Of a stretch of 64,000 bases of DNA, positions 48,272 to 58,809 are shown piece by piece. Origin of the DNA: Cornus controversa (lineage: Eukaryota > Streptophyta > Magnoliopsida > Cornales > Cornaceae); contig CM048846.1 of NCBI GenBank assembly GCA_026545225.1, forward strand, positions 85,329,270 through 85,393,269, read 5' to 3'. A model generated the notes under the pieces. The model worked only from the letters and a program-made list of their open reading frames with translations. It was not told where the DNA came from and ran no database searches. The translations under genes were made by a program, and so were the position numbers. Every line of letters starts with the position of its first letter. Positions within the stretch are counted from its first letter, which is position 1.

Positions 48272-48608
48272 TGCTCACCCCAATATTTTTTAAGTTTAGC
48301 TGGAATCAATAGTAATGAAAATTTTTCCGAATTCACTTAAGGATGTTTTCTAAATATAAGGAGTTTAAGAATGCTGTAAATTTCAATAATGTTTTGGAAG
48401 ACTTCAATTATACGTTTTTAAGACCGATATTTCATTTGTGATGTTTACTTAATTAATTTGAAGGATGATAGATGAATTATTATAATAGTTCTTTTTACCT
48501 TATGATAGGTTTTCTTTGAATGCTTAAAATTGTTTATTTATTTTTATAATTTTTTCTTCATTTATTATTATTATTTTTAAAATCATATTATGAAAATCAG
48601 GTGTGACA
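48272..48608 (+). mobile_element. gypsy LTR 3' end relic adjoining NLR2
   Basis: It matches the last ~340 bp of the LTR 12296-14030 and ends GTGTGACA. The next bases (ACTTGAATATGAGGAG...) match those after 14030. The LTR is cut on its left at about 48272. Confidence 0.85.
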
Positions 48609-49053
48609 ACTTGAATATGAGGAGTTTTGACCAAAGATATTGCAGTAATACTCTAGCAACATGTTCTTGAGAGCATCCCCATTCAGAAATTCTTCACTCT
48701 CAGTTCGATAATCTTCTATTCTTGAAGAAGATAATCTCTAATATCAGAACAAACGCAAGGTAAGTCGTAATATTCGGAATTTGTTTAAGTATTTCTTTGA
48801 TCTAAATAAGAAAATCAATATGCTATAGCAAATTTTTTATTTTTTTTTCATTTTCTCCTTGTGACCAATGTAACTTAACATACAAAGGGAGAAGAAAAAC
48901 GAAAAAAAAAACCAAATCAGTTATTCTATAAAAATAAAATAAAAGCCCAAAGAATTGTTTGCACTTGAGCCAAGGATAATAAAAGCAAATATTATGTACA
49001 GTGATGATAGTAATGATCTCTAACTTTGCAAGACTCTGTCTGTCTCTCTCTCT
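48609..49053. other. 3' flank of NLR2, paralogous to 14031-14675
   Basis: It is collinear with the NLR1 3' flank but lacks both Mutator-type MITEs. A CT microsatellite is at 49035-49055. It may contain the NLR2 3' UTR and polyadenylation signals, which I cannot place exactly. Confidence 0.7.
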
Positions 49054-51819
49054 CTATAGATAATCTCCTTCCCAACGACCATCGAGGTGAGTTCCAACCC
49101 AAATGTCGGGGATGTGTGCTATTTTCCAATAATCCCCACTCTGTTCGTCACGATTGAGTGTCACAGTCAATTTATCTGACATATCAAGCAGTTCAAGGGA
49201 TTTAAGGTTGGTTAGATGTTCAATGCCAGTGGGTATCTCTTCCACCAACTTGCAGTCCCAAAATCCAAGCTCTTCAAGGTGAGGCATTGTTCCCTTCTCC
49301 ATTCTCACCCACCTCAATCCTTCGAATTTTACAACCCGTAATATCTTAAGCTTCTGAAACCCTATCGCTTTGATGCACAGTTCCTCAACTTGATAAGCCT
49401 GAATAAGTAGAAGTTCTACCAGATTGGGCAAATCCTGAAGGGATTGCAATGGATCATCCCTTAACTTGCTATACATAAGCTGTAATCTGACTAGGTTATG
49501 AAGGGAAGCTATCCAATGGGGCAACTTTTCTAAACGTCCCCACAAATATAGCCGTTGAAGAAACCGAGGAGGAGAAGACAAGTGTTGAATATCAACGATC
49601 TCGTCCTCTTCTGTAGTACCTACAGACAATGAGAGAAGGTTGCTCAACTTTTCAAGAGAGGAGCACAAAGCCATCCCATCTTCCCTTCTCAACATCATAA
49701 TCCCCAATCTCCTCAGCTGGGTCAGTCTTCCTAGCTCTCCCACTACAATCCTACCATTGTCATGGTTCACTTCGATAGAACAAAGTTTTTGTAGGGAAGA
49801 CAAACCTTCTATTCCCGCTATCGCTTTAAAGCCACTTACAAATTCATTGTTGTACACCAAGAGATGACGAAGTCGTTGAAGCTTTAGGACTTGAATAGGC
49901 AACTCAGTTACATAGGTGTCTCTGAGATCCAAAGTTTCAAGGTTTTCAAGCTTACCGATGGATTTCGGAAGCATTTTGACCTGTGTTCCCCTCAAGCTTA
50001 AATATCTAAGATGAAATTGTTTGAAAACTTCATCTGGAAGTGTCTCTAAAGAAGCACCTCTCATCTCCAGAACCTTCAACAACCTAACCCCACCATTGAA
50101 TAACATAGGCATCAATGGCTTGGATATAGGTTCTGCCACCGAGAACATAAGCAGCGAACGAAGTTGAGAAACATGATTATTTGTATGCTGCAAGTTCCCC
50201 AAGCTACAGTGAATTGATAGACGACGGATTTTTTCTGGCCAAGTTGTGCTTCCTTCGCTAACTACTGCAGCAATGTTTTGTTCTTTCGACTTTGAAGAAA
50301 TAACTTCACGGAAAAGGTCATGGATGCGATACTCTCTAAGCCTAACAAATTCATCTATCTTTGCCACTTGGACCAAGTTTCTATTAATAAGCTCATTGAG
50401 GTAGCCTTCAGCAACTTCTTCCATTGTCATTCCCTCTCTCACTTCCACAAATCCTTCTGCGGTCCACAGTCGAATTAGTCTATTGTGCTCAATCTTGTAA
50501 TCCTCGGGGAATATAGCAAAGTACAAGAAACATATTTTTAGATAGTAAGGCAAATCGTAGTAACTGAGAGAGAGTATTTTTTTCATACTCTCAAGTTTGT
50601 CGTTGCCTTCTAATTGAGCGCTGAGGCTACGCTTAAACAATTCCCATTCATGCACTCCACTTTTGTCTTTTGTAGCCAAAACACCACTAATTGCCACAAC
50701 TGCGAGTGGCAAGCCCTCACACTTTTCTAAGATACTTCGTGAGAGTTTCTCTAAATGTGGAGGGCAGCAATTGTCTTGGAATGTCTTCCGACAAAACAGA
50801 GTCCAAGACTCTTCTGGGGACAATGGTTCCATAGTATACATGTTACCATGGGATTCTACGCAAGAGGTAGAAGCAACACTACCAATACGGGTTGTGAGCA
50901 GTATTCGACTGCCATTATTGTTTTCAGGCAATGCATATTTTAAAGCATCCCATGCATTTATACTCCACACATCATCTAGAACAAGCACAAACCTTCTCTG
51001 TTGGAGGAAATGTTTGATTTCTGCTTTCAAGATGTTGCTGTCCATGGTTTCCAATCTTTCAGGGGGCAGTTGTTTGACTTCATCCAAGAGTTGATGCATT
51101 AAGTCTTTCAGAAGCCCTCTGAGATCAAAGGATTCAGAAACAGTGATCCAAGCATGGCATCGAAAATGATTCTTCACCTCCATATCATCATACACTTTCT
51201 TTACAAGTGTGGTTTTCCCCATACCCCCCATCCCCACCACCGAAACAACTTTGAGTTTCGGAGTGTCCTCCACAAGCCACCCAATCAGCTGCTTCTTCGG
51301 CCCAACCACGCCCACAAGCTCAGCCTCTTCCAGTAGAAGTGCATCACCTCGACGATCATACCATGTGTTATTATTGACAGTGTTGGAGCCTGAGCCTTGC
51401 TCTGAGACGTTAAATTTGTAACGGTATCTCTGATGTCCCTCAGCAATTTGAATCACTCTAGACCTTATTCGGTGTATCTCATTAGCAATTCTACGACGTG
51501 CTTTCAAGTTCTTAATCTTGAAAGAAATCTTACGAAGAAAACCATAGAATCCATCCCCATGATAACGTGCGACGCGGAGCATGAATTCATCGAGAACATC
51601 TTCGGTGTCTTGGGCAATGTCACGCACTTGCTTGACCCATACTTGGAGCTCTTTGTCAATCTCTTCCTTTGCATCTGCTTCTCTCAGGAAAGCCCTCGTG
51701 CGCTCCAATTCATCTCTGATGAACTCAGCTTCTTCCCTTATTCCTCCTAAGAGATTTGACTCTTGTTGAAGGAAGATGGTCAGGTGATTGAGCAGAAATG
51801 TTACTGCACTCTCTGCCAT
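49054..51819 (-). CDS. NLR2: intact CC-NB-ARC-LRR disease resistance protein, RPM1-type
   Basis: A 921-residue protein in one exon, the usual length and structure of RPM1-like CNLs, which act as intracellular immune receptors for pathogen effectors or for their modification of host targets. The Rx-type coiled coil is about residues 1-150 with the EDVLDEF (EDVID-type) motif at 73-79. NB-ARC: P-loop GMGGMGKTT 196-204, kinase-2 LVLDDVW 279-285, RNBS-B GSRILLTTR 303-311, GLPLA 369-373, RNBS-D CFLYFAIFPEDY about 430-441, and IHD at 499-501 in place of the canonical MHD. About twelve LRRs follow from residue ~545 to ~890. There is no signal peptide or TIR domain. The start at 51819 is supported by the same MAESAVTFLL start in NLR1 and NLR3. 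The gene stands head to head with NLR3 across an inverted repeat. Whether it is expressed cannot be judged. Confidence 0.95.
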   Translation of the reverse strand: MAESAVTFLLNHLTIFLQQESNLLGGIREEAEFIRDELERTRAFLREADAKEEIDKELQVWVKQVRDIAQDTEDVLDEFMLRVARYHGDGFYGFLRKISFKIKNLKARRRIANEIHRIRSRVIQIAEGHQRYRYKFNVSEQGSGSNTVNNNTWYDRRGDALLLEEAELVGVVGPKKQLIGWLVEDTPKLKVVSVVGMGGMGKTTLVKKVYDDMEVKNHFRCHAWITVSESFDLRGLLKDLMHQLLDEVKQLPPERLETMDSNILKAEIKHFLQQRRFVLVLDDVWSINAWDALKYALPENNNGSRILLTTRIGSVASTSCVESHGNMYTMEPLSPEESWTLFCRKTFQDNCCPPHLEKLSRSILEKCEGLPLAVVAISGVLATKDKSGVHEWELFKRSLSAQLEGNDKLESMKKILSLSYYDLPYYLKICFLYFAIFPEDYKIEHNRLIRLWTAEGFVEVREGMTMEEVAEGYLNELINRNLVQVAKIDEFVRLREYRIHDLFREVISSKSKEQNIAAVVSEGSTTWPEKIRRLSIHCSLGNLQHTNNHVSQLRSLLMFSVAEPISKPLMPMLFNGGVRLLKVLEMRGASLETLPDEVFKQFHLRYLSLRGTQVKMLPKSIGKLENLETLDLRDTYVTELPIQVLKLQRLRHLLVYNNEFVSGFKAIAGIEGLSSLQKLCSIEVNHDNGRIVVGELGRLTQLRRLGIMMLRREDGMALCSSLEKLSNLLSLSVGTTEEDEIVDIQHLSSPPRFLQRLYLWGRLEKLPHWIASLHNLVRLQLMYSKLRDDPLQSLQDLPNLVELLLIQAYQVEELCIKAIGFQKLKILRVVKFEGLRWVRMEKGTMPHLEELGFWDCKLVEEIPTGIEHLTNLKSLELLDMSDKLTVTLNRDEQSGDYWKIAHIPDIWVGTHLDGRWEGDYL

Positions 51820-52839
51820 TAATTCTCTCTTATCTTGTTAAATATTCCTCCAAGAGAACAATAGAGAGACAACAGAATTCAATAGCCAGACCCACAAATC
51901 TCAATATGAATTTTAATAATCTTGTACTACAAACTTGGTTGGAATGGGCACCGAGTGGAAAAGATCCCAACACAGGAAGAAATCCTAATTCTTAGTTACA
52001 AATTAGGCTAAGTTGAACTTTTGTGTTTGTTTGTGTATGTAAAGCCTAGCCTTAGCTTTCTTTGGCTTGAAAACAGAAAAAATAGTATGTAAATGGGGCC
52101 TGACTCATGGCCTGTTTATTCTACAAAATTGGTGGGGGCTGAAATTTCACAATGGAACATTTCATTTAGATCATGGGGTGGGGTACACTAAACGCAAGCT
52201 TATTTCCATGTATTTAACAATTACTTAATATAGTAGATTTTAGTTTCATAACCCTCTATTGTTTAATGAATTTGGTAGGTAAACTTTGTTTTTCTTGTGA
52301 CCTACCGTCATTATTTAAACAGATTCTTTGTTTTTCTTGTGACCTACCATTATTATTTAAACATATTCTTCTTAGGTTATATAATGATTCCAATTTTTAT
52401 TTTTAATGTGGCCGGCTGAAAAAGTTATTCAAATTACAAATGAAAACCCAATTTTATTTAAGCTAGAAAGCACGGATACTTCACCTAGGGTGTCGTACAC
52501 TCGAATATGTGTCGAACACTTCGTATAAGTGTCCTATTATTTTTCTTTTTAAGACGTTTTTCGAACACCCTTTGGACACTTCTCAAACACTCATTCGACA
52601 TTTCTCGAACACGTGTCAGACACTTTGCAACAGTGATGTATATTCAAGTATTTCGAAAAGAAATTATATACGACTAAGTTATGATTAAAAATCAGAGTTA
52701 AATATATGTAGATGACTATATAAGTCTGGTTCTTTAATTTATTTTAATCTATTTGTTTATTTTTATGTATATCTTTGTTTGGTTATTAATTGTTTGACGA
52801 TTAATTGAAATATTTTTGTAATATATCTTATTATTTTTT
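51820..52839. repeat. Left arm of inverted repeat upstream of NLR2
   Basis: This upstream region is repeated in reverse at about 54590-55724 (upstream of NLR3). Matching blocks include the 5' leader (CACCGAGTG), AAGCTTATTTCCATG / CATGGAAATAAGCTT (about 52194 and 55292), CTCTATTGTTTAATGAATTTGG, GCCGGC, and an array of GAACACTT/GGACACTT phrases (52490-52640). It probably contains the NLR2 promoter. No ORF of note is present. Confidence 0.9.
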
Positions 52840-53041
52840 GTTTAACCCATACTTGGAGTTCAGGGTCAGTCTCTTCCATTGCATCAGCTAGACAGCTACT
52901 CTCAGGAGCGCCCTCATGCGCTCCAATTCATATCTGATGCACAAAGCTTCTTCCCTATTCTCCCGAGAGTTTTGACTCTTCTTCAAGAAAGATTGTCAGG
53001 TGATCAAACAAAGTAACCATGGTTACTGCACTCTCTGCTAT
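52840..53041 (-). pseudogene. NLR N-terminal relic (coiled-coil start)
   Basis: It is similar to the first ~65 codons of NLR2, in the same orientation. The expected start codon reads ATA (53041-53039), and indels and stops break the frame. It ends at about 52840, where it meets the left arm of the inverted repeat. Confidence 0.85.
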
Positions 53042-53360
53042 TAATTCTCTCTTCACTTTTCTCAGGTAACCTTTGGGTGGAGGAATGCCCGAGCTTTATT
53101 TACAAATTAGGTGAGGGTTTATCTTTATCCCATACTAAAAACAGAGCAAATAATATATCAAAGAGCCTCACTCATGGGCAGTTAGTTTTCATAACCCTCT
53201 ATTGTTTAATGAAATTGGTAGGTAAACTTTGCTTTCCTTGAGACCTACCATTATTGTTTAAACATTCTTGTTTGGTTATATAATGATTTCAAACTTTTTT
53301 TTTTTAATGTAGCCGGCAGAATATGTTATTAAAATTACCGAATGAAAATCCAAATTATTT
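53042..53360 (-). repeat. Extra copy of the NLR upstream region
   Basis: A direct copy of parts of 51990-52450 follows the NLR relic: ACAAATTAGG, CTCACTCATGG, CATAACCCTCTATTGTTTAA, TATATAATGATT and GCCGGC are in the same order. It shows that the relic was once a complete tandem gene with its promoter. Confidence 0.8.
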
Positions 53361-53802
53361 ATTTAAGAGAAGGGAGAGTTGTTCTTATGGAAGTCAGATT
53401 TTGGGAGTACCGAAATGACACCTTCAAATTTAGTTCAAATTTTGAACTAAATTTTTTCTAATTCCAATTTTAATGTGTCAATTCAGTTCTTCCAAACACA
53501 ACATGAATACCTTTCAACCAACTATGCTATCTTGCATCATGTTTTGTGTATGTCCCTTTCATCTTAAAATTTTACTATTATCGATCAAGGATTACAGGTC
53601 TTTAATAAAAGTCTGACCATGTCATTAAACAAAAGAAAGAGATACATGCACAAGTCTTTAGCAAATAATGAAGAGATTAAAAACCAAATACAAACAAGCA
53701 GGACATATATACAGAAATCTTTAGCAGATATTGAAGTGTTTTTGCAGTCCTTTGGGTTGACAACAACATGCACAAGATATTGGACACCGAAGGCTAGACT
53801 CT

Positions 53803-53906
53803 TGTATTTCATATCATTAGCTTCTTTTATGTGGTCTACATCAGCCAAAGTAAGCCAGTTGAAGAGGGAATTAATTATTGTATTTCATATCATTAGCTTC
53901 TTTTAT
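53803..53906 (+). repeat. 27-bp direct repeat near the palindrome centre
   Basis: GTATTTCATATCATTAGCTT plus the following bases occurs at 53803-53829 and again at 53880-53906, about 50 bp apart. Confidence 0.8.
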
Positions 53907-53924
53907 TTTGCAAGATTTTCAAGC

Positions 53925-54020
53925 AAAAACACTTCGCAAATTATTCATTTTAGAAGACGAATCAAATATTCATCTTTTTTGTAAATGTCCGGCTGAAATT
54001 GTTTGGAGGGTCAGTCCCAT
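53925..54020 (+). pseudogene. Non-LTR retrotransposon zinc-binding (zf-RVT) fragment
   Basis: The reading LEDESNIHLFCKCPAEIVWR is the C-terminal Cys/His motif of plant LINE ORF2 (HLFxxCPxxxxxW). It is isolated, with no RT next to it. Confidence 0.65.
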
Positions 54021-54400
54021 GAGAATTGATAATCGTGAAGTTCTCAACAATCTAAGTTTAAATTTATCAACAATATAATTTATCAACAATCTCAATATGG
54101 TGGTCACCATGCCAGCTGGGATTGTGCACGATGGTTGTGGTAGTTCATGGTGGCTCAGTTAGTGGTGGTTCACAGCATGACAGCCATGAGTGGTGAATTT
54201 GATCTGTGGCATGATGATGGTCTTGATGTAGTGTCGATGAGAGTGATGATGGTAGCCGGAGTTGTGTGCACATACACTGTCACAACATAATAAAAATAAA
54301 ATTTTCAAATAGGTATGGGCCCACCACAAAAGTGGTGGGATTCACAATTTACGTGAAAGAGTTGGTGACTTCATTGTCTCAACATCATAAAAATAAAAAT
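54021..54400. other. G/T-rich low-complexity spacer
   Basis: Degenerate GGTGGT/CATGGTGG phrases resemble 45600-45900. No gene is recognised. Confidence 0.4.
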
Positions 54401-54404
54401 AAGA

Positions 54405-54475
54405 TTGAGTTTTCATTTCTAATTTGAATAACTTATTCTGCCGGCCGCATTAAAAATAAAAATAAAATAAAAATT
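54405..54475 (+). repeat. Partial inverted copy of the NLR upstream region
   Basis: GAGTTTTCATTTCTAATTTG through the GCCGGC block matches the reverse complement of about 53285-53355 and of 52390-52455. It is a further remnant of the NLR promoter block. Confidence 0.75.
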
Positions 54476-54589
54476 GGATGCCACCTTCGAGAACCCGCCC
54501 CTACACACCACCAAAAGTCAATGATTTCTTTCTGTGTTTGATCGGATCAACTTTTCTTTTTCTTAACTAAATAACTAGGTAGCACGGAT

Positions 54590-55724
54590 AGAGATACAGA
54601 AACCGACAGAGTAATATAAAAAATTATAAAAAATAAGATACGATCACGATAAAAAGAAAAAATTACATTATAAAAATACTTCAATTCATCGTCAAGTAAT
54701 TACCAATCAAACAAATTTATAAATAAAAATAAACAAATAAATTAAAGAACCAAACTTATTTAGTTTTCTACATATATTTAGCTTATATTTTTAATCATAA
54801 CTTATTTGTATATAATTTCTTTTCGAATACTTAAATATACATTACTGTTACGAAGTGTCTGACACGTATTCGAGGAGTGTTCAAGGAGTGTCCAAGGTGT
54901 GTCCGAGAAGTGGTTAACTTACTTTCATCGATAACTTCCCTTTGAAAAGAAAAATATCAGGACACTTATACTAAGTGTCCGATTATCAGATATGATGTCC
55001 ATTTGTCCGATACGAGTACGGCACCCTTGATAAAAAGTCCGTACTATCTAACTAAATAAGATTAGAATTTCATTTGTAATTTGAATAACTTATATATTCT
55101 GCCGGCCACATTAAAAATAAAAATTGGAATCATTATATAACCTAACAAGAATCTGTTTAAATAATAACGGTAGGTCACAAGAAAAACAAAGTTTACCAAC
55201 CAAATTCATTAAACAATAGAGGGTTATGGAAACTAAAATCTACTATATTCCAATATTCTTTTGCTTTCCTTGAAAAGTAATTATTAAATTCATGGAAATA
55301 AGCTTGCGTTTAGTGTACCCCACCCCATGATCTAAATGAAATGTTGCATTGTGAAATTTCAACGTACCCCACCAATTTTGTAGAATAAACAGCCCATGAG
55401 TCAGGCCCCATTTACATACTATTTGCTCTGTTTTCAAGCCAAAGAAAGCTAATGCTTTACTTTACATACACACACAAACACAAAAGTTCAACTAAGCCTA
55501 ATTTGTAATTAAGAATCAGGATTTCTTCCTGTTGGATTTTGTGGTTGCATTCACTATCGCTTACGCCACACGGCCAATATGTTTTGCACTCGGTGTCCGT
55601 TCCCACCAACTTTGTAGTACAAGATTAATAAAATTCATATTGAGATTGGTGAGTCTGGCTATTGAATTCTATTGCCTCTCTATTGTTGTCTCGGAGAAAT
55701 ATTTAACAAGATAAGAGAGAATTA
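54590..55724. repeat. Right arm of inverted repeat upstream of NLR3
   Basis: Reverse complement of 51820-52839, including the leader, the CTCTATTGTTTAATG block and the GTGTCCAAGG/GTGTCCGAG array (about 54855-54915). It probably contains the NLR3 promoter. Confidence 0.9.
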
Positions 55725-58504
55725 ATGGCAGAGAGTGCAGTAACCTTTCTGCTCAATCACCTGACCATCTTCCTTCAACAAGAGTCAAATCTCTTAGGAG
55801 GAATAAGGGAAGAAGCTGAGTTCATCAGAGATGAATTGGAGCGCATGAGGGCTTTCGTGAGAGAAGCAGATGCAAAGGAAGAGATTGACAAAGAGCTCCA
55901 AGTATGGGTCAAGCAAGTGCGTGACATTGCCCATGACACCGAAGATGTTCTTGATGAATTCATGCTCCGCATCGCACGTTATCATGGGGATGGATTCTAT
56001 GGTTTTCTTGGTAAGATTTCTTTCAAGATTAAGAACTTGAAAGCACGTCGTCGAATTGCTAATGAGATACACAGAATAAGGTCTAGAGTGATTCAAATTG
56101 CTGAGGGACATCATAGATACCGTTACAAATTTAACGTCTCAGAGCAAGGCTCAAGCTCCAACACTGTCAAGTGCACATGGTATGATTGTCGAGATGATGC
56201 ACTTCTACTGGAAGAAGCTGAACTTGTGGGCATTGATAGGCCCAAAAAGCAGCTGATTGAGTGGCTCTTGGAGGACACTCCGAGACTCAAAGTGGTTTCG
56301 GTGTTGGGAATGGGGGGGTTGGGAAAAACCACACTGGTAAAGAAAGTTTACGATGATATGGATGTGAAGAATCATTTTCGATGCCATGCTTGGATTACTG
56401 TTTCTCAATCCTTTGATCTCAAAGAAGTTCTGAAAGACTTAATTCAACAACTCTTTGATGAAGTCAACAAACCGGCTCCTCAAAGGTGGGAAGCCATGGA
56501 CATCAGTAACCTGAAGGCACAACTCAAGGATTTCCTCCAACTGAGAAGGTACGTGCTTGTTCTAGATGATATGTGGCGTATAAATGCATGGGATACTTTA
56601 AAACATTCATTTCCTAACGACAATAGTGGCAGCCGAATATTGCTCACGACCCGTATTGGTGGTGTAGCTTCTGCGTCTTGCGTAGAATCCCATGGTAACA
56701 TATATACTATGGAACCATTGTCCCCAGAAGAGTCTTGGACTCTGTTTTGTAGGAAGACATTCCAAAACAACTGTTGCCCTCCACATTTAGATCAACTCTC
56801 ACGAAGTATCTTAGAAAAGTGTGAGGGCTTGCCCCTTGCAGTTGTGGCAATTAGTGGTGTTTTGGCTACGAAAGACAAAAGTGGAGTGCATGAATGGGAA
56901 TTGGTTCAACGTAGCCTTGGCGCTCAATTAGAAGGAAACGACAGACTTGAGAATACGAAAAAAATACTCTCTCAGTTACGATGATTTGCCTTATTATCTT
57001 AAAATTTGTTTCCTATACTTGAGCATATTACCAGAAGATTATCATATTAAGAGAACAAAACTGGTTCGGCTATGGACTGCGGAAGGATTTGTAGAAATGA
57101 GAGAAGGAATGACATTAGAAGAAGTTGCTGAAGGCTACCTTAATGAGCTTGTTAATAGAAGCTTGGTCCAAGTAGCAGAGTTACATTATGATGGGAGGCT
57201 TAAAAGGTGCCGCATCCATGACCTTTTCCGTGACATTATTACTTCAAAGTCAAGAGAACAAAGCATTGTAGCGATTGTTTGTGAAGAAAACACAAGGCGG
57301 CCGGAAAAAGTTCGCCGCTTGTCAATCCACTATACCTTGCGAAACTTGCAGCAAACAAATCGTTTTTCTCAACTTCGTTCTTTGCTCATGTTCAGGGTGG
57401 CAGAGCCTCTATCCAAGTCTTCGATGCCTATATTATTTAATGGTGGTGTGAGGTTGTTGAAGGTTTTGGATCTCACAGATGCTTCTTTAGAGACACTTCC
57501 AAATGAAGTTGTCAAACTATTTCATCTCAGGTATTTAAGCTTGAGGAGAACAAAGATCAGAACTCTTCCCAACTCCATTGGAAAACTCGAGAACCTCGAA
57601 ACATTGGATCTTAAGCACACCTATGTAACTGAGTTGCCTGTTCAGATCGTGAAGCTCCAACGACTTCGTCATCTCTTGGTGTATCACTACTACAATGTTG
57701 AAGGCTATGTAACTTTCCACAGTACGCATGGTTTTAAAACGGTATTGGGCATAGAAGGTTTGACTTCCCTACAAAAACTTTGTTATATCGAAGTGAACCA
57801 GGACAATAGTGGAATTGTAGTGAGAGAACTGGGGAGGCTGACTCATCTGAGGAGATTAGGGATTAAAAAGTTGAGAAGACAAGATGGGATGGCTTTGTGC
57901 TCCTCTCTTGAAAAGCTGAGCAAACTTTTCTCGCTGAGTATAACTTCAGTAGAAGAGGATGAGATCATTGATATTCAATTTCTGTCTTCACCTCCTCGGT
58001 CTCTTGGACGGCTCTATTTGAGAGGACGTTTAGAGAAGTTGCCGCACTGGATAGCTTCTCTTCATAGCCTGACGAGACTATATCTACGTTGGAGCAAGTT
58101 AACCGATGATCCACAAGAATCCCTTCAGCATTTGCCCAACCTGGTAGATCTTCAACTTCGTGAGGCTTATGAAGGGAAGGAATTGTGTTTCAGGGCTGGA
58201 AAGTTTCAGAAGATAAATAAATTGTGCTTTATAAATTTAAAAGGATTGAGGTTTGTCAGCGTGGAGGAAGGTTCAATGACACTTCTTGAATCTCTAGATA
58301 TTAGGAAATGTGAATTGGAGGTGCTCTCAGGCATTGAACATCTAACCAACCTTAAATACCTTTGGCCTTTATGATATGCCTGAGAAACTGAATATGACAC
58401 TGAATCGTCACAAACAAGGTGTGGATTACTGGAAAATAGAACACATTCCCAATGTTTGGATTGGAGCTGAAAAAGATGGTGATTGGGAAGGTTATTTTCT
58501 ATAG
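55725..58504 (+). pseudogene. NLR3: CC-NB-ARC-LRR gene with two small frameshifts
   Basis: It is a diverged copy of NLR2 in opposite orientation; the start MAESAVTFLLNH is at 55725. CC: DVLDEFMLRIARYH. NB-ARC: GMGGLGKTT, LVLDDMW, GSRILLTTR, CEGLPLAVV. At about 56966-56971 the CT repeat has three units against four in NLR1 and NLR2; this 2-bp loss stops translation at 56984 after 419 residues. In the next frame CFLYLSILPEDY, RIHDLFRDII and the LRRs continue to a second, 1-bp shift near 58359-58365 (stop at 58374). The homologous end WEGYFL with TAG is at 58487-58504. Without the shifts it would be a CNL of usual length. As read it would make a CC-NB protein without LRRs. A sequencing error in a microsatellite cannot be excluded for the first shift. 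Confidence 0.9.
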
Positions 58505-58809
58505 CCTTTGAGAGGACAGAATGACAGAGAGAGTGACATGACCAGGTTGGTATCATCATCACCTTTGCTGTACTTTTTCTTCGTCTTCTCTCTCTCTCTC
58601 TCTCTCTGACCATTGTGTGTATCATATTATTTGTAAATGCCATACCTGTTATTTCTAAATATGACAACTTTAATTTTTGTAATTGTATTGATTCTAATTT
58701 AGAACTTGAAAAACTAATTATGAAGTTTATCTGCCTGCTTGAAAGACAATTAAAATTTTTTATTGTTCAATTATTTGAAAGTTAAAATGAGTATTTCGTA
58801 TACAAGTGT
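58505..58809. other. NLR3 3' flank
   Basis: It contains a CT microsatellite at about 58586-58608 and AT-rich sequence. No gene is seen. Confidence 0.5.

Noticed and set aside
51838-51936. A ~98-bp leader segment present in NLR2 and NLR3 but absent from NLR1, considered as an intron lost through a processed copy.
   Set aside because: The exact missing piece starts TTTG and ends AACA in sense orientation, so it does not have GT-AG borders. NLR1 also shares genomic 3' flank and an LTR end with NLR2, which argues for DNA duplication and a plain deletion.
58206-58667. 153-codon minus-strand ORF across the NLR3 end.
   Set aside because: It is antisense to the last NLR3 LRRs and the CT microsatellite; no family recognised.
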